The notes beneath the pieces were generated by a model. It did no database searches, was not told where the DNA came from, and was given only the letters and a program-made list of their open reading frames with translations. Positions 1-9,094 of a DNA stretch of 64,000 nucleotides are shown here, in pieces. The stretch comes from Cognatundibacterium squillarum (GTDB lineage: Bacteria; Pseudomonadota; Gammaproteobacteria; Burkholderiales; Burkholderiaceae_D): contig NZ_BMYU01000006.1 in assembly GCF_014652435.1 (NCBI RefSeq), positions 1 to 64,000 on the forward strand, in the 5' to 3' direction. The translations under genes were made by a program, and so were the position numbers. Positions within the stretch are counted from its first letter, which is position 1. Each line of letters begins with the position of its first letter.

Positions 1-5
1 ATAAG

Positions 6-37
6 AAACCCCCGCTCTCGAATGAGGCGGGGGTTTT
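6..37. terminator. Rho-independent terminator at window edge
   Basis: A stem of about 10 bp (6-15 pairing with 27-36) is followed by a short T run on the + strand. On the other strand the flank is also T-rich, so it could work both ways. It probably ends a + strand gene lying before the window. Confidence 0.7.
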
Positions 38-121
38 GCTTTGTGCGCGCCAAAGCGGAAAAAGAACAAGAACAAGAACTAAGCAAAAAGCACAAACAAC
101 ACAAACCCGAAAAGACAAACA

Positions 122-146
122 CAAACCCGGCTGCCGCCGGGTTTGT
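122..146. terminator. GC-rich hairpin, likely terminator
   Basis: An 11-bp near-perfect inverted repeat (arms ACAAACCCGGC and GCCGGGTTTGT) lies downstream of pagL. The T run is weak, so termination is likely but not certain. Confidence 0.45.
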
Positions 147-165
147 GCTTTGCAGATCAGAAAAC

Positions 166-255
166 AGGCCAAATGCGGTGTTTAGCATAGCAACTCCCCG
201 CTCCACGGCAGAAAGTCCGGCTCTCCGCAAAGGGCGCATGCGGATGTCTGCACAG
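166..255 (+). repeat. Dispersed intergenic repeat, copy 1
   Basis: Member of the about 85-bp family described in the findings. The 5' box AAATGCGGTGTTTAGCATAG starts at about 171, the middle box GGCAGAAAGTCCGG at 207, and the 3' box ends in TCTGCACAG. It lies beyond the 3' end of pagL. Small open frames crossing it are not credible genes. Confidence 0.75.
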
Positions 256-274
256 ATCGTATTCTTTTAACACC

Positions 275-814
275 TCAGAACGGGTACGCCACCCGCACAA
301 CAGCAACATTCGCACCCGGATTCGGACGCTTGATTGCGCCATTGGAAAAATGCTGCACCTTCAGACCAACGTCCAGCCCGTTGTTGAACACATAGCCGAC
401 GCCGAGGTGATCGCCGAACTGGAAGGCTGTTGAGAATCGACGGCCGTTGTTGTTATAAACGTGGCTGAATAAATGCACACCGACCGCCGCTTCACCGTAC
501 AAACCTTTACGATTGTTTTGCTGCCAGCGGAAAACCGGTGTGAATCCGATGTCGGTAATGTTTTGCGTATCGCCGTTCACACCGTTGTACGCATTGTTAC
601 GCCATTGCGTCAGCGTTGCATCCCAGTAACCGCCAACAAAACTGCTGTCAGACTTCAGCCATTGCTGATCCCAGTTCCATTGCAAGCCGCCACGAACAAA
701 TTGCGACTTATTACCGGAAGCAAATTCGCCGGAAAAGCTATCCACTGCGTAGCTGCTGAATGACGCTGCAGCCAGCAGGCTGGCCAGCGAAAATTGAAGA
801 AAGCGCTTTTGCAT
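275..814 (-). CDS. pagL: PagL-like lipid A 3-O-deacylase, possibly inactive
   Basis: A 179-residue outer-membrane beta-barrel protein of the PagL family, which removes the 3-O-linked acyl chain from lipid A and so alters lipopolysaccharide. A signal peptide covers about residues 1-23, and the protein ends in Phe as barrel proteins do. The active-site block HFSNGAIKRPNPG (155-167) keeps the catalytic His155 and Ser157. In homologues as I recall them a Glu follows this block as the third catalytic residue; here the positions read Ala168 and Asn169, so the triad looks incomplete. A ribosome site (AGGT) precedes the ATG. It is divergent from the dehydrogenase gene at 940. The family call is good; activity is doubtful. 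Confidence 0.8.
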   Translation of the reverse strand: MQKRFLQFSLASLLAAASFSSYAVDSFSGEFASGNKSQFVRGGLQWNWDQQWLKSDSSFVGGYWDATLTQWRNNAYNGVNGDTQNITDIGFTPVFRWQQNNRKGLYGEAAVGVHLFSHVYNNNGRRFSTAFQFGDHLGVGYVFNNGLDVGLKVQHFSNGAIKRPNPGANVAVVRVAYPF

Positions 815-939
815 TTTCTGACCTGAAAGAGAAAAATCAGTAGACTATCACATTCTGAACACGGGCTTCCGCACGCAGAAAGGCCGCACTTGCGGTGAAA
901 CAGTGCCTGTCCGCTTTGCTGAATTAAATAAGGATTGAT

Positions 940-1863
940 ATGGAGAACGCACACTCATTGCCTGCAGTCGGATTTATCGGAACAGGCTTAATGGGAGCAC
1001 CGATGGCGCAACGGCTGGCTGCACATGGTTATCCTTTGCGGTTGTGGAACAGGACACATGCGAAAGCAGTGGCCATTCAGACGGATACGGTCGTCGCAGT
1101 GAAAGATCTGAGTGAACTGATTACCGGCGATGGCTGGAAGGCAGAAGTGCTGATTACGATGCTGGATGCCGGGCCTGTTGTTCTCGATATTGTGCAAAAG
1201 ATACTGCCATTGCTGCGCCCGGGCATGGTGCTGATCGATATGAGTTCTACGCGTCAGGACGAAGCGAAGGAACTGGCATTGCGTCTGAAGGAAGCTGGTG
1301 TGCAAATGCTGGACTGCCCTGTTTCCGGCGGCGTTATCGGCGCAGAGCAGGGTACGCTTGCACTGATGGCTGGTGGCGAATCCGGTGTATTTGCACGTAT
1401 GGAAAATTTGCTCAGAGTATTTGGTCGCCCAGTGCTGGTGGGTGGACACGGAAGCGGGCAACTGGCAAAGCTGTGTAATCAGCTGATCGTCGGCGGAACG
1501 ATTGAAATTGTGGCGGAAGCATTGCTACTGGCGCAGGCGGGCGGCGCAGATCCTGCCGCAGTGCGCACCGCTTTACGCGGTGGCTTTGCAGAAAGCAGGA
1601 TACTGGAGGTGCATGGTCAGCGTATGCTGGACCGGAGCTTTTTACCGGGTGGCAAAGTCAGAACACAGCACAAGGATATGCAGAATATTCTTGCCGCAGC
1701 AACGAATGCGGGTGTGACCTTGCCTGTGACAGAAATTGTGTCCGGAATTTTCGCGGATTTGCTGCAACATCAGGCGGATGCCGATCACTCTGCGGCGATT
1801 CTCGCGCTGGAGCAACGCAATCCTGCTCACCGCCTCGGTGATTGTAAAAGCCGGCTTCCCTGA
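940..1863 (+). CDS. NAD(P)-dependent beta-hydroxyacid dehydrogenase
   Basis: A 307-residue cytosolic oxidoreductase of the 3-hydroxyisobutyrate dehydrogenase/tartronate semialdehyde reductase family. The N-terminal Rossmann motif GFIGTGLMG (11-19) binds NAD(P). The substrate loop DCPVSGG follows near residue 126. The catalytic Lys177 sits in GQLAKLCNQ together with Asn180. The C-terminal helical domain is complete, so the length is normal. AAGGA precedes the ATG. The true substrate cannot be read from sequence: 3-hydroxyisobutyrate, glycerate/tartronate semialdehyde or succinic semialdehyde reduction are all possible. It stands alone, divergent from pagL and upstream of fadD; no operon is evident. 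Confidence 0.85.
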   Translation: MENAHSLPAVGFIGTGLMGAPMAQRLAAHGYPLRLWNRTHAKAVAIQTDTVVAVKDLSELITGDGWKAEVLITMLDAGPVVLDIVQKILPLLRPGMVLIDMSSTRQDEAKELALRLKEAGVQMLDCPVSGGVIGAEQGTLALMAGGESGVFARMENLLRVFGRPVLVGGHGSGQLAKLCNQLIVGGTIEIVAEALLLAQAGGADPAAVRTALRGGFAESRILEVHGQRMLDRSFLPGGKVRTQHKDMQNILAAATNAGVTLPVTEIVSGIFADLLQHQADADHSAAILALEQRNPAHRLGDCKSRLP

Positions 1864-2059
1864 CAGGCTACCATAGTGCATACATTGCACAAATGACGTG
1901 CATGTTAGAGCCGACCGTCAGTTTTTGGTGATCGTGCTTGCCTTGCATGCATGAAATCGCTAGCATCGCCCCTTGGGGAAGACAAATTTTAAAACGAACG
2001 ATCATGCTTTTTTTGCGTGTCGTTATCACCATCACCAATAATCAGCGACGAGGAGAACA

Positions 2060-3733
2060 ATGGATAAGTTTTGGCTCAAATCCTACCCGAAAGAGGTCCC
2101 TGCCGAAGTGCAGGTGGATCAGTATCAGTCGCTGGTCGCGTTACTGGAAGATTCCTTCCGGCGCTTCGCAACACGCAAAGCCTATGCTTGCATGGGTAAA
2201 ACCATCACGTATCGTGAAGTAGATCAGATATCTCAGCGCATCGCTGGCTGGTTGCAAAGCAAAGGACTGGCTAAAGGCGCACGTGTCGCCATCATGATGC
2301 CAAATGTGTTGCATTATCCGGTGATCATGGCCGCGGTTTTACGTGCGGGTTATACCGTCGTGAACGTCAATCCTTTGTACACACCGCGTGAGCTGGAGCA
2401 TCAGCTAAACGATTCGGGCGCTGAAGCAATTTTCATTTTGGAAAATTTCGCATCGACACTGCAGCAGGTTATGTCCAAAACCGGCCTGCGCCATGTTGTG
2501 GTCGCCAGCATGGGTGATCTGCACGGGTTCCTGAAAGGCAGCCTGATTAACTTTGTTGTGCGCAGTGTGAAAAAAATGGTGCCGGCATTCTCTTTACCGG
2601 GTTCCGTCAGATTCAATGCCATGCTGTCTGAGGCACAACAGGCCAGTTTTAAGCCTGTCAGCATCAGTGCGACAGACGTCGCGTTTTTGCAGTACACGGG
2701 GGGAACCACCGGTGTATCTAAAGGTGCAACGCTGCAGCATCGTAATATTGTTGCCAATGTATTGCAGGTTGATGCCTGGCTGGCACCAGCCTTAAAAGGA
2801 CATGAAAACGATCCGCAGATATTTGTCTGTGCATTGCCGCTGTACCATATCTTCGCGCTGACAGCCTGCAGTCTGCTTGGTACACGTATTGGCGCGATGA
2901 ATTTGCTGATCCCGAATCCGCGTGATATTCCTGGCTTCATCAAGGAATTGCGCCAGACCCGTGTGAATATTTTTCCGGCTGTTAACACCTTATATAACGG
3001 TCTGATGAATCACCCTGATTTTGCGTCGCTGGATTTTTCCGGACTGAAAATCAGTATTGGCGGTGGCATGGCCGTGCAGCGTGCAGTTGCGGAACGCTGG
3101 TTCAAAATGACCGGCTGTGCGATTATTGAAGGCTACGGTTTGTCTGAAACTTCGCCTGTAGCAAGCTGCAATCCACCGGATTCCACAGAATACACCGGTA
3201 CTATCGGCTTGCCATTACCAAATACCGAACTGGCAATTCTGGATGATGACGGTAACCGTCTGCCATTAGGACATGCGGGTGAAATTGCGATCCGTGGCCC
3301 GCAAGTAATGGCGGGATACTGGAACCGTCCAGAAGAAACAGAAAAAGTGATGACACCGGACGGATTCTTTAAAACTGGCGACGTCGGGATTATGGATTTC
3401 CGTGGATATACCCAGATTGTGGATCGTAAAAAAGACATGATTCTGGTGTCCGGCTTTAACGTATATCCGAACGAAATTGAAGAAGTGGTGATGCAGCATC
3501 CGGGCGTACTCGAGTGTGCGTGTATCGGTGTGCCGGACGCAAATTCCGGCGAAGCAGTGAAGTTGTTTGTGGTAAAGAAAGATCCGAATCTGACCGTTGA
3601 TCAGATGATGGATTATTGCAAACAACAGTTCACCGGTTATAAAAAACCGAAGTACATCGAGTTCCGCATGGAGTTACCGAAGACAAATGTCGGAAAAATT
3701 CTGCGTCGCGAATTGCGCGATAAAAAAGCCTGA
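2060..3733 (+). CDS. fadD: Long-chain fatty acid-CoA ligase
   Basis: A 557-residue AMP-forming acyl-CoA synthetase, close in length to E. coli FadD. It activates fatty acids with ATP and CoA at the inner face of the membrane for beta-oxidation or phospholipid synthesis. Family motifs are in order: the P-loop YTGGTTGVSKGA (from Tyr212), GYGLSETSP (adenylate binding), KTGDVG and, near the C-terminus, FNVYPNEIEEVV followed by the catalytic lysine segment NVGKILRRELR. A strong GAGGAG ribosome site precedes the ATG. It is a single gene with its own terminator. No FadR-like site was recognised in the 196-bp upstream spacer. Confidence 0.93.
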   Translation: MDKFWLKSYPKEVPAEVQVDQYQSLVALLEDSFRRFATRKAYACMGKTITYREVDQISQRIAGWLQSKGLAKGARVAIMMPNVLHYPVIMAAVLRAGYTVVNVNPLYTPRELEHQLNDSGAEAIFILENFASTLQQVMSKTGLRHVVVASMGDLHGFLKGSLINFVVRSVKKMVPAFSLPGSVRFNAMLSEAQQASFKPVSISATDVAFLQYTGGTTGVSKGATLQHRNIVANVLQVDAWLAPALKGHENDPQIFVCALPLYHIFALTACSLLGTRIGAMNLLIPNPRDIPGFIKELRQTRVNIFPAVNTLYNGLMNHPDFASLDFSGLKISIGGGMAVQRAVAERWFKMTGCAIIEGYGLSETSPVASCNPPDSTEYTGTIGLPLPNTELAILDDDGNRLPLGHAGEIAIRGPQVMAGYWNRPEETEKVMTPDGFFKTGDVGIMDFRGYTQIVDRKKDMILVSGFNVYPNEIEEVVMQHPGVLECACIGVPDANSGEAVKLFVVKKDPNLTVDQMMDYCKQQFTGYKKPKYIEFRMELPKTNVGKILRRELRDKKA

Positions 3734-3756
3734 CGCAACTTACAGGCACAATGTAG

Positions 3757-3784
3757 AAAAGGAGGCATCTGCCTCCTTTTTTAT
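3757..3784. terminator. Terminator shared by fadD and phoD
   Basis: A stem AAAAGGAGGCA / TGCCTCCTTTT with a 2-nt loop, followed by a T run on the + strand and by TTTT on the - strand. It lies between the convergent genes fadD and phoD. Confidence 0.85.
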
Positions 3785-3804
3785 TGCGCTGATCAAGTAT
3801 TGCC

Positions 3805-5397
3805 TTATACGGTTTGCACGCCGGGACGTCCGTCTTCGGTAATAAAAGTTTTTAATACACTGACGCCACTGTCTGCCTTGCTGACATCCTGCAACGCCAT
3901 CATTTGTATCTGCATGCGGTTTTCACTGATATCAGCAATGATGAAGCCCCGCGTGTCACTGCGGCCGAAATGCAGATGCGGATTATGTTGTACCAGCTGA
4001 TCCGTTTCTTCCTGTGGCATGGAGTTTGATGTCACTGAGCTTACACAGTATTCCGCACCGAGTACCGGATTGTCTGCGCTCACCGGACGCTGAAAATCAG
4101 CACGCAGGCTGGCAGCGTAAAAGGTATGAACATCACCGGACCAGACAACAGGGTTTTGTGCCTTCGCGATTTGCAGGCTTTGCAACAAGCGCTGACGTGC
4201 CATCGGGTAGCCATCCCAGCCATCTGTCCAGATTTTATATTCGGCGGTATTGGTCGCAGAATTGAGGGTATTGTGACGCCTGCATTGTGCCATCAGTGTT
4301 TGCTGAACGATGGTATTCCAGCGCGCAGTTGATTTGCTCAAGCCGCGTGTCAGCCATTGTTCCTGCTCATGCCCAAGCATCGTGCGCGTCGGATCCCGCA
4401 GATCGCTGCAGGCTGCGGGCGTCACCATAGAAGACCCGCCGCGCTGATTCGGTGTGCAAGCCTGATAACTGCGATACTGCCGCGCATCAAGAATATGAAA
4501 GCGTATCAGCCGCCCCCAGTCGCAACGGTCGTATATGCGCAAAGCCGCGAATTCGTTTCCTCTCGGGACAGGCTGATGCAGGCGTACTGGCATATGCTCA
4601 TAAAACGCCTGATATGCAGCTGCGCGTCTGTCGATAAAACGCGGATCCAGTCGCTCATCGCGGTCATTCGCATAGTCATTGGCGATTTCATGATCATCCC
4701 AGGTGACAAGCCAGGGAGCCGCCAGATGGGCTGCCTGTAATTGCTGATCGGATTTGTACTGTGCGTAGCGCGCGCGGTATTCGCTCAGGCTGAAGCTTTC
4801 GATATCGCGCCTGCGTGCTTGTGCAGGATGCTTCAGATCGTAGGGGCCCCATTCGTAAATGTAGTCGCCGTTAAAAACGACCAGATCCGGGTGTGCTGCT
4901 GCAATATGACGGTGTGCAGCAAATTCACCGAACTCCCAGTGCTGGCATGAAGCAAGGGCAACTTTGCAGTTGCTCATACTGTCTGCTTCCGGCGTGGTTC
5001 GGGTACGGCCAATGGGGCTGATGGCATCACCATGCATAAAACGGTACCAGTACCAGCGTCCCGGTTTGAGGCCCGTCGCTTCTGCATGTACGCTGTGTGC
5101 GAGCTCCGGCAACGCGGTGATTTCACCTTTGGCGGCAATCTGGCGGAATTGTTCGTCTTCTGCAATTTCCCAGATTACTTTCAGCGGTATGGGAGCGAGT
5201 GGTACCGGGCTCAACGGATCGGCCAGCAAGCGGGTCCAGAGAATGATGCTGTCTGCTCGCGGTGAACCGGACGCAACACCCAGCGTAAACGGATATGCCT
5301 GGCTGCGTTCAGCTGCGTAACCGGGAAAAGCTTGCGACAATGCGGCGAGCGAACTCAACTGCAGCAGACGCTGCAGAAAAACACGGCGGGACGCCAT
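3805..5397 (-). CDS. phoD: PhoD-family alkaline phosphatase/phosphodiesterase, Tat-exported
   Basis: A secreted metallophosphoesterase of the PhoD family (530 residues from the chosen start) that releases phosphate from phosphomonoesters and diesters outside the cytoplasm, using Fe/Ca in known members. The start was set at the ATG at 5397: it has AGGT upstream and gives a twin-arginine signal, SRRVFLQRLLQL, followed by AALSQAFPGYA. An upstream in-frame start would bury this signal. Metal-ligand motifs are present: NGDYIYEWGPYD, TWDDHEIANDYAND and WSGDVHTFY. It begins 1 nt after the stop of the yciA-like gene, so the two are cotranscribed and probably translationally coupled. No Pho box was identified. 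Confidence 0.88.
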   Translation of the reverse strand: MASRRVFLQRLLQLSSLAALSQAFPGYAAERSQAYPFTLGVASGSPRADSIILWTRLLADPLSPVPLAPIPLKVIWEIAEDEQFRQIAAKGEITALPELAHSVHAEATGLKPGRWYWYRFMHGDAISPIGRTRTTPEADSMSNCKVALASCQHWEFGEFAAHRHIAAAHPDLVVFNGDYIYEWGPYDLKHPAQARRRDIESFSLSEYRARYAQYKSDQQLQAAHLAAPWLVTWDDHEIANDYANDRDERLDPRFIDRRAAAYQAFYEHMPVRLHQPVPRGNEFAALRIYDRCDWGRLIRFHILDARQYRSYQACTPNQRGGSSMVTPAACSDLRDPTRTMLGHEQEQWLTRGLSKSTARWNTIVQQTLMAQCRRHNTLNSATNTAEYKIWTDGWDGYPMARQRLLQSLQIAKAQNPVVWSGDVHTFYAASLRADFQRPVSADNPVLGAEYCVSSVTSNSMPQEETDQLVQHNPHLHFGRSDTRGFIIADISENRMQIQMMALQDVSKADSGVSVLKTFITEDGRPGVQTV

Positions 5398-5398
5398 G

Positions 5399-5818
5399 TC
5401 ATACCTGCGGTGAGATCGCGTCCAGTGCCGGAATCTGACGCGGCTTACGCTGCTCATCAGTGGCAACGTAGGTCAGGGTGGCTTCGGTGACTTTGACAGT
5501 TTCTGCCTGAAGGCGGTTACGCTCCGCGTACACTTCAACCGAGATCGTGATCGACGTTTTTCCGACCCGTACGATATCCGCATAGAATGATAATAAATCG
5601 CCGACAAATACCGGCTGTTTGAACAAAAAGGAGTTCACTGCAATCGTGGCTACGCGGCCATTGGCGCGACGTGCTGCCGGAATAGCGCCAGCGATATCAA
5701 CCTGAGACATAATCCATCCGCCAAACACATCACCGTGGATATTTGCATCTGCTGGCATGGGCATTACCCGCAGGGTAGGCATGCGGTTGGGGAGTGTGGT
5801 TTGTACAGATTCAGACAT
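5399..5818 (-). CDS. yciA: Acyl-CoA thioesterase, YciA type
   Basis: A 139-residue single hotdog-domain thioesterase. The segment MPADANIHGDVFGGWIMSQ (22-40) is the YciA/BACH signature with the catalytic Asp/Gly region. These enzymes hydrolyse short to long acyl-CoA esters in the cytosol. AAGGAAG precedes the ATG. It is first gene of a two-gene operon with phoD and divergent from the Atm1-type exporter. The link between a thioesterase and a secreted phosphatase is not obvious and may be only positional. Confidence 0.88.
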   Translation of the reverse strand: MSESVQTTLPNRMPTLRVMPMPADANIHGDVFGGWIMSQVDIAGAIPAARRANGRVATIAVNSFLFKQPVFVGDLLSFYADIVRVGKTSITISVEVYAERNRLQAETVKVTEATLTYVATDEQRKPRQIPALDAISPQV

Positions 5819-6056
5819 CGGAACTTCCTTAAAACGTTACAATTTCAAACAGACAGCACATCAGACCGCGCGCTTGCCAGGATGGTCAGTGTATTGCGCA
5901 GTGACATACAACAAGCAATGACTGTGCCGGATTCACTTTTCCGGACATCATAGCGCAGAAAGAACACAATCTACAGAAAGGCTGGCATTCCCGCAGGGTT
6001 TTGACTGGCTAATGCATGTTACGCCGGTTTGCCGGCGATTTGAATTCAGGAATTTT

Positions 6057-7922
6057 ATGAGACGCAGAGAATCATCTTCTGCCATGCCGAGTCCGTCCGG
6101 ACAGCGTGGTGGTGACTGGGCAACGGTCAAAACATTGTTGCCGTATTTATGGGCATATAAAGCGCGGGTTATATTCGCTTTGTTGCTGCTGGTCGGTGCA
6201 AAGCTGGCCAATATTGGTGTGCCGGTCGTACTCAAGCATCTGGTTGATGCGATGACTTTGCCTGCCGGGCATCCCGCTGCAGTGATTGTGTTACCAGCCG
6301 GCTTACTGCTTGCATACGGTGCGCTGCGTATTTCCACAACGGTATTTACAGAGCTGCGCGAGTTTGTGTTTGCCCGCGTAACGCAACGCGCTGTCCGCAC
6401 CATTGCACTGAAAGTTTTCCGGCACTTACATGCACTATCACTGCGCTTTCATCTCAGCCGTCAGACTGGTGGTGTCACGCGCGACATTGAGCGTGGCACC
6501 CGTGCGGTTTCGGCACTCGTATCGTATGCGCTGTTCAGTATATTTCCCACTTTACTGGAAATTACGCTGGTACTGCTCTATCTGGTTACGCACTACGATA
6601 TCTGGTTTTCCGCGATTACTTTTGTGGCCTTAGTTTCTTATATCACGTTTACAATTTCAGTGACCGAGTGGCGTACGCGCTTCCGTCGCACCATGAATGA
6701 GCTGGATTCGCGTGCTCAATCGCGGGCGATTGATTCTCTGCTCAATTATGAAACCGTAAAATATTTCAGTAACGAGGAATATGAGGCGAAGCGTTACGAC
6801 GATGGATTGCAGCAATACGAAAACGCTGCATTGCGTTCGCAAAGCTCTTTATCAATGCTGAACAGCGGCCAGTCTGTGATTATTGCGATCGCTGTGACGC
6901 TCATACTCTGGCGTGCCACACTGGGTGTCATGAACGGATCTATGGGTCTCGGTGATCTGGTGCTGGTGAATGCTTTCATGCTGCAGTTATATGTGCCGCT
7001 GAATTTTCTTGGTGTGCTGTACCGGGAAATTAAGCAGAGTCTGGCAGATATGGAGAAATTGTTCTCTTTGCTTGACCAGAATCGTGAGGTTGCGGATGCG
7101 ACGGATGCTAGGCCTTTAGCTGTGACGTCTCAGGAAGGGATGGAGATTCGCTTTGAGCATGTGCATTTTCATTATGATGAAAAACGCAGCATTTTATCGG
7201 ACATCAGTTTTGTAGTTCCCGCCGGAAAAACGACAGCAGTGGTCGGGCACAGCGGCTCCGGTAAATCTACGCTGGCCCGCTTGCTGTTTCGTTTTTACGA
7301 TATTCAGCAGGGCAGTATCAGCTTGCAGCAAACGGATATTCGTCAGCTGACACAGGCAAGTCTGCGTTCAGCGATAGGCATTGTTCCTCAGGATACCGTG
7401 CTGTTCAACGACACCATCGCCTATAACATCGCGTATGGCAGGCCAGATGCCAGTGAGCAGGAAATTATTGCGGCAGCAAAGGCTGCGTACATACATGACT
7501 TTGTTCAGTCTTTACCGGATGGTTATCAGACACAGGTTGGTGAGCGCGGACTGAAATTATCCGGTGGTGAAAAGCAGCGCGTTGCAATCGCCCGGACACT
7601 ACTGAAAAATCCTCCAGTGTTAATTCTGGATGAAGCAACTTCAGCGCTGGACTCTCATTCGGAGCAAATGATACAGGCGCAACTGAAAGAAATTGCGAAA
7701 CACAGAACATCGCTGGTGATTGCTCACCGGCTTTCAACGATTGCGGATGCAGACCAGATTCTGGTAATGGAAAAAGGACGAATTGCGGAGCGCGGCACAC
7801 ATCAGGAATTGCTTGCACTGCGCGGGCTTTATGCGCGCATGTGGGAGCGTCAGCAAAGCGGATTGCCTGAGGAAGACAATGCGGATTCTCAGGATGGCAG
7901 TAACATTCTGCAAACGGCGTAA
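6057..7922 (+). CDS. Atm1-type ABC exporter (fused permease and ATPase)
   Basis: A 621-residue half-transporter of the Atm1/HMT1 group, which exports glutathione-linked compounds or metals across the inner membrane; mitochondrial homologues support cytosolic Fe-S assembly. The N-terminal part has about six membrane helices and the group-typical stretch NYETVKYFSNEEYEAKRYDD. The ATPase has Walker A GHSGSGKST (near 396), Q-loop PQDTVLFND, signature LSGGEKQ (near 501) and Walker B LILDEATSALD. The ATG at 6057 was preferred because CAGGA lies upstream; an earlier in-frame ATG at 6012 has no ribosome site. The downstream LysR gene follows after 12 nt, so cotranscription is likely. Confidence 0.88.
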   Translation: MRRRESSSAMPSPSGQRGGDWATVKTLLPYLWAYKARVIFALLLLVGAKLANIGVPVVLKHLVDAMTLPAGHPAAVIVLPAGLLLAYGALRISTTVFTELREFVFARVTQRAVRTIALKVFRHLHALSLRFHLSRQTGGVTRDIERGTRAVSALVSYALFSIFPTLLEITLVLLYLVTHYDIWFSAITFVALVSYITFTISVTEWRTRFRRTMNELDSRAQSRAIDSLLNYETVKYFSNEEYEAKRYDDGLQQYENAALRSQSSLSMLNSGQSVIIAIAVTLILWRATLGVMNGSMGLGDLVLVNAFMLQLYVPLNFLGVLYREIKQSLADMEKLFSLLDQNREVADATDARPLAVTSQEGMEIRFEHVHFHYDEKRSILSDISFVVPAGKTTAVVGHSGSGKSTLARLLFRFYDIQQGSISLQQTDIRQLTQASLRSAIGIVPQDTVLFNDTIAYNIAYGRPDASEQEIIAAAKAAYIHDFVQSLPDGYQTQVGERGLKLSGGEKQRVAIARTLLKNPPVLILDEATSALDSHSEQMIQAQLKEIAKHRTSLVIAHRLSTIADADQILVMEKGRIAERGTHQELLALRGLYARMWERQQSGLPEEDNADSQDGSNILQTA

Positions 7923-7934
7923 AGGAGACAAATT

Positions 7935-8906
7935 ATGGAAACTAAATGGCTGGAAGACTTTGTCTCACTGGTGGAAACCAAAAGTTTCAGCAGGTCGGCA
8001 GAATTACGGCACGTCACTCAACCGGCTTTTTCACGCCGCATCCAATCGCTCGAGGCCTGGCTGGGCAGTGATCTGATCGACCGGACTTCATATCCGACGC
8101 GTCTGACACACGCCGGCGAAATTTTTTATGAACAGGCGCTGGCGATGCTGGGGCAAATCAATAATGCGCGCGCGCTGTTGCGCGGTAAACGCGCCAGCCC
8201 GCAGACTACGGTGGATTTCGCGGTGCCGCATACTCTATCGCTGACCTATGTGCCGCGCTGGTTAAATGCGCTGGAGGATGCTTTTGGTGATATTAACAGC
8301 CGCCTGCTGGCGCTGAATGTGCATGACGCCGTGATGACGCTGGTAGAGGGCGGGTGTGATTTACTGCTGTGTTATCACCATCCGCGTCAGCCTTTGTTAC
8401 TGGATGCCAGTCAGTACGACATGATCAGCATGGGGACAGAGGCATTAAGGCCTTATACCCGCTGCGACCGTGACGGCCAGCCGGAGTTTTTATTTCCGGG
8501 CACAGAGGATCAGCCGCTGCCATTTCTTGCATATGCGAACAATGCTTATCTCGGACGTATGGTAGACCTGATTATGAACGATGCACGTCAGCCCCTGCAT
8601 CTGAATAAGCGTTATGAAACCGATATGGCCGAAGGTTTGAAAATGATGGCACTGGAAGGGACGGGGGTCGCTTTTCTGCCGGAATCTGCAGTCACCCGCG
8701 AAGTAAAACAAAAGCAACTGGCACGGGCGGACCAGAACGGCGCAGAGTGGGAAGTGACAATGGAGATTCGTTTGTATCGTGAGCGGCCATCCATACAGCG
8801 TCCCGGAAAACCACTTGTTTCCCGGTTATGGGAATATCTTGAACAGGCGGCGGCTGAAAATCGCGGTGCAAGGCAGAATAAAGTACGGCGTAGCAGTCTT
8901 CGGTAA
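7935..8906 (+). CDS. LysR-family regulator, HypT/YjiE-like
   Basis: A 323-residue LysR transcription factor. The N-terminal helix-turn-helix starts METKWLEDFVSL and contains VTQPAFSRRIQSLE, a pattern that resembles E. coli HypT (YjiE), the hypochlorite-responsive regulator. The C-terminal effector domain is full length. It follows the ABC exporter closely and precedes gdhA, whose promoter region holds two inverted repeats that could be its operator. Whether it controls gdhA, the exporter or neither is inference. Its C-terminal tail is rich in Arg. Confidence 0.82.
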   Translation: METKWLEDFVSLVETKSFSRSAELRHVTQPAFSRRIQSLEAWLGSDLIDRTSYPTRLTHAGEIFYEQALAMLGQINNARALLRGKRASPQTTVDFAVPHTLSLTYVPRWLNALEDAFGDINSRLLALNVHDAVMTLVEGGCDLLLCYHHPRQPLLLDASQYDMISMGTEALRPYTRCDRDGQPEFLFPGTEDQPLPFLAYANNAYLGRMVDLIMNDARQPLHLNKRYETDMAEGLKMMALEGTGVAFLPESAVTREVKQKQLARADQNGAEWEVTMEIRLYRERPSIQRPGKPLVSRLWEYLEQAAAENRGARQNKVRRSSLR

Positions 8907-8936
8907 CAGGGGAAATTCGGTTTCGACCAGACCAAT

Positions 8937-8969
8937 CATCTAACTATGCAAAAAACGCATAGTTAGATG
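8937..8969. promoter_or_regulatory. Perfect 13-bp inverted repeat upstream of gdhA
   Basis: Arms CATCTAACTATGC and GCATAGTTAGATG are separated by 7 nt. There is no T run on either side, so an operator or mRNA hairpin is as likely as a terminator for the LysR gene. Confidence 0.55.
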
Positions 8970-9020
8970 CAAACAAAGCATTGGCTGAAATCCTGAGCGT
9001 GGCGCTACCATGCGTCACCT

Positions 9021-9053
9021 TTTTGGTGCGCACAAGAAATTTTTGCACCAAAA
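9021..9053. promoter_or_regulatory. Dyad TTTTGGTGC-N15-GCACCAAAA before gdhA
   Basis: A perfect 9-bp dyad with a 15-nt spacer lies 42 nt before the gdhA start. Spacing and symmetry fit a dimeric regulator such as a LysR protein. Assignment to the adjacent LysR regulator is inferred. Confidence 0.5.
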
Positions 9054-9094
9054 CAAATCAAATCACATTATTTGAATATTCAGGAGGCCGTATC

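Noticed and set aside
8981-9094. N-terminal extension of GdhA
   Set aside because: It covers the inverted repeats and promoter region; CAGGAGG marks the ATG at 9095.
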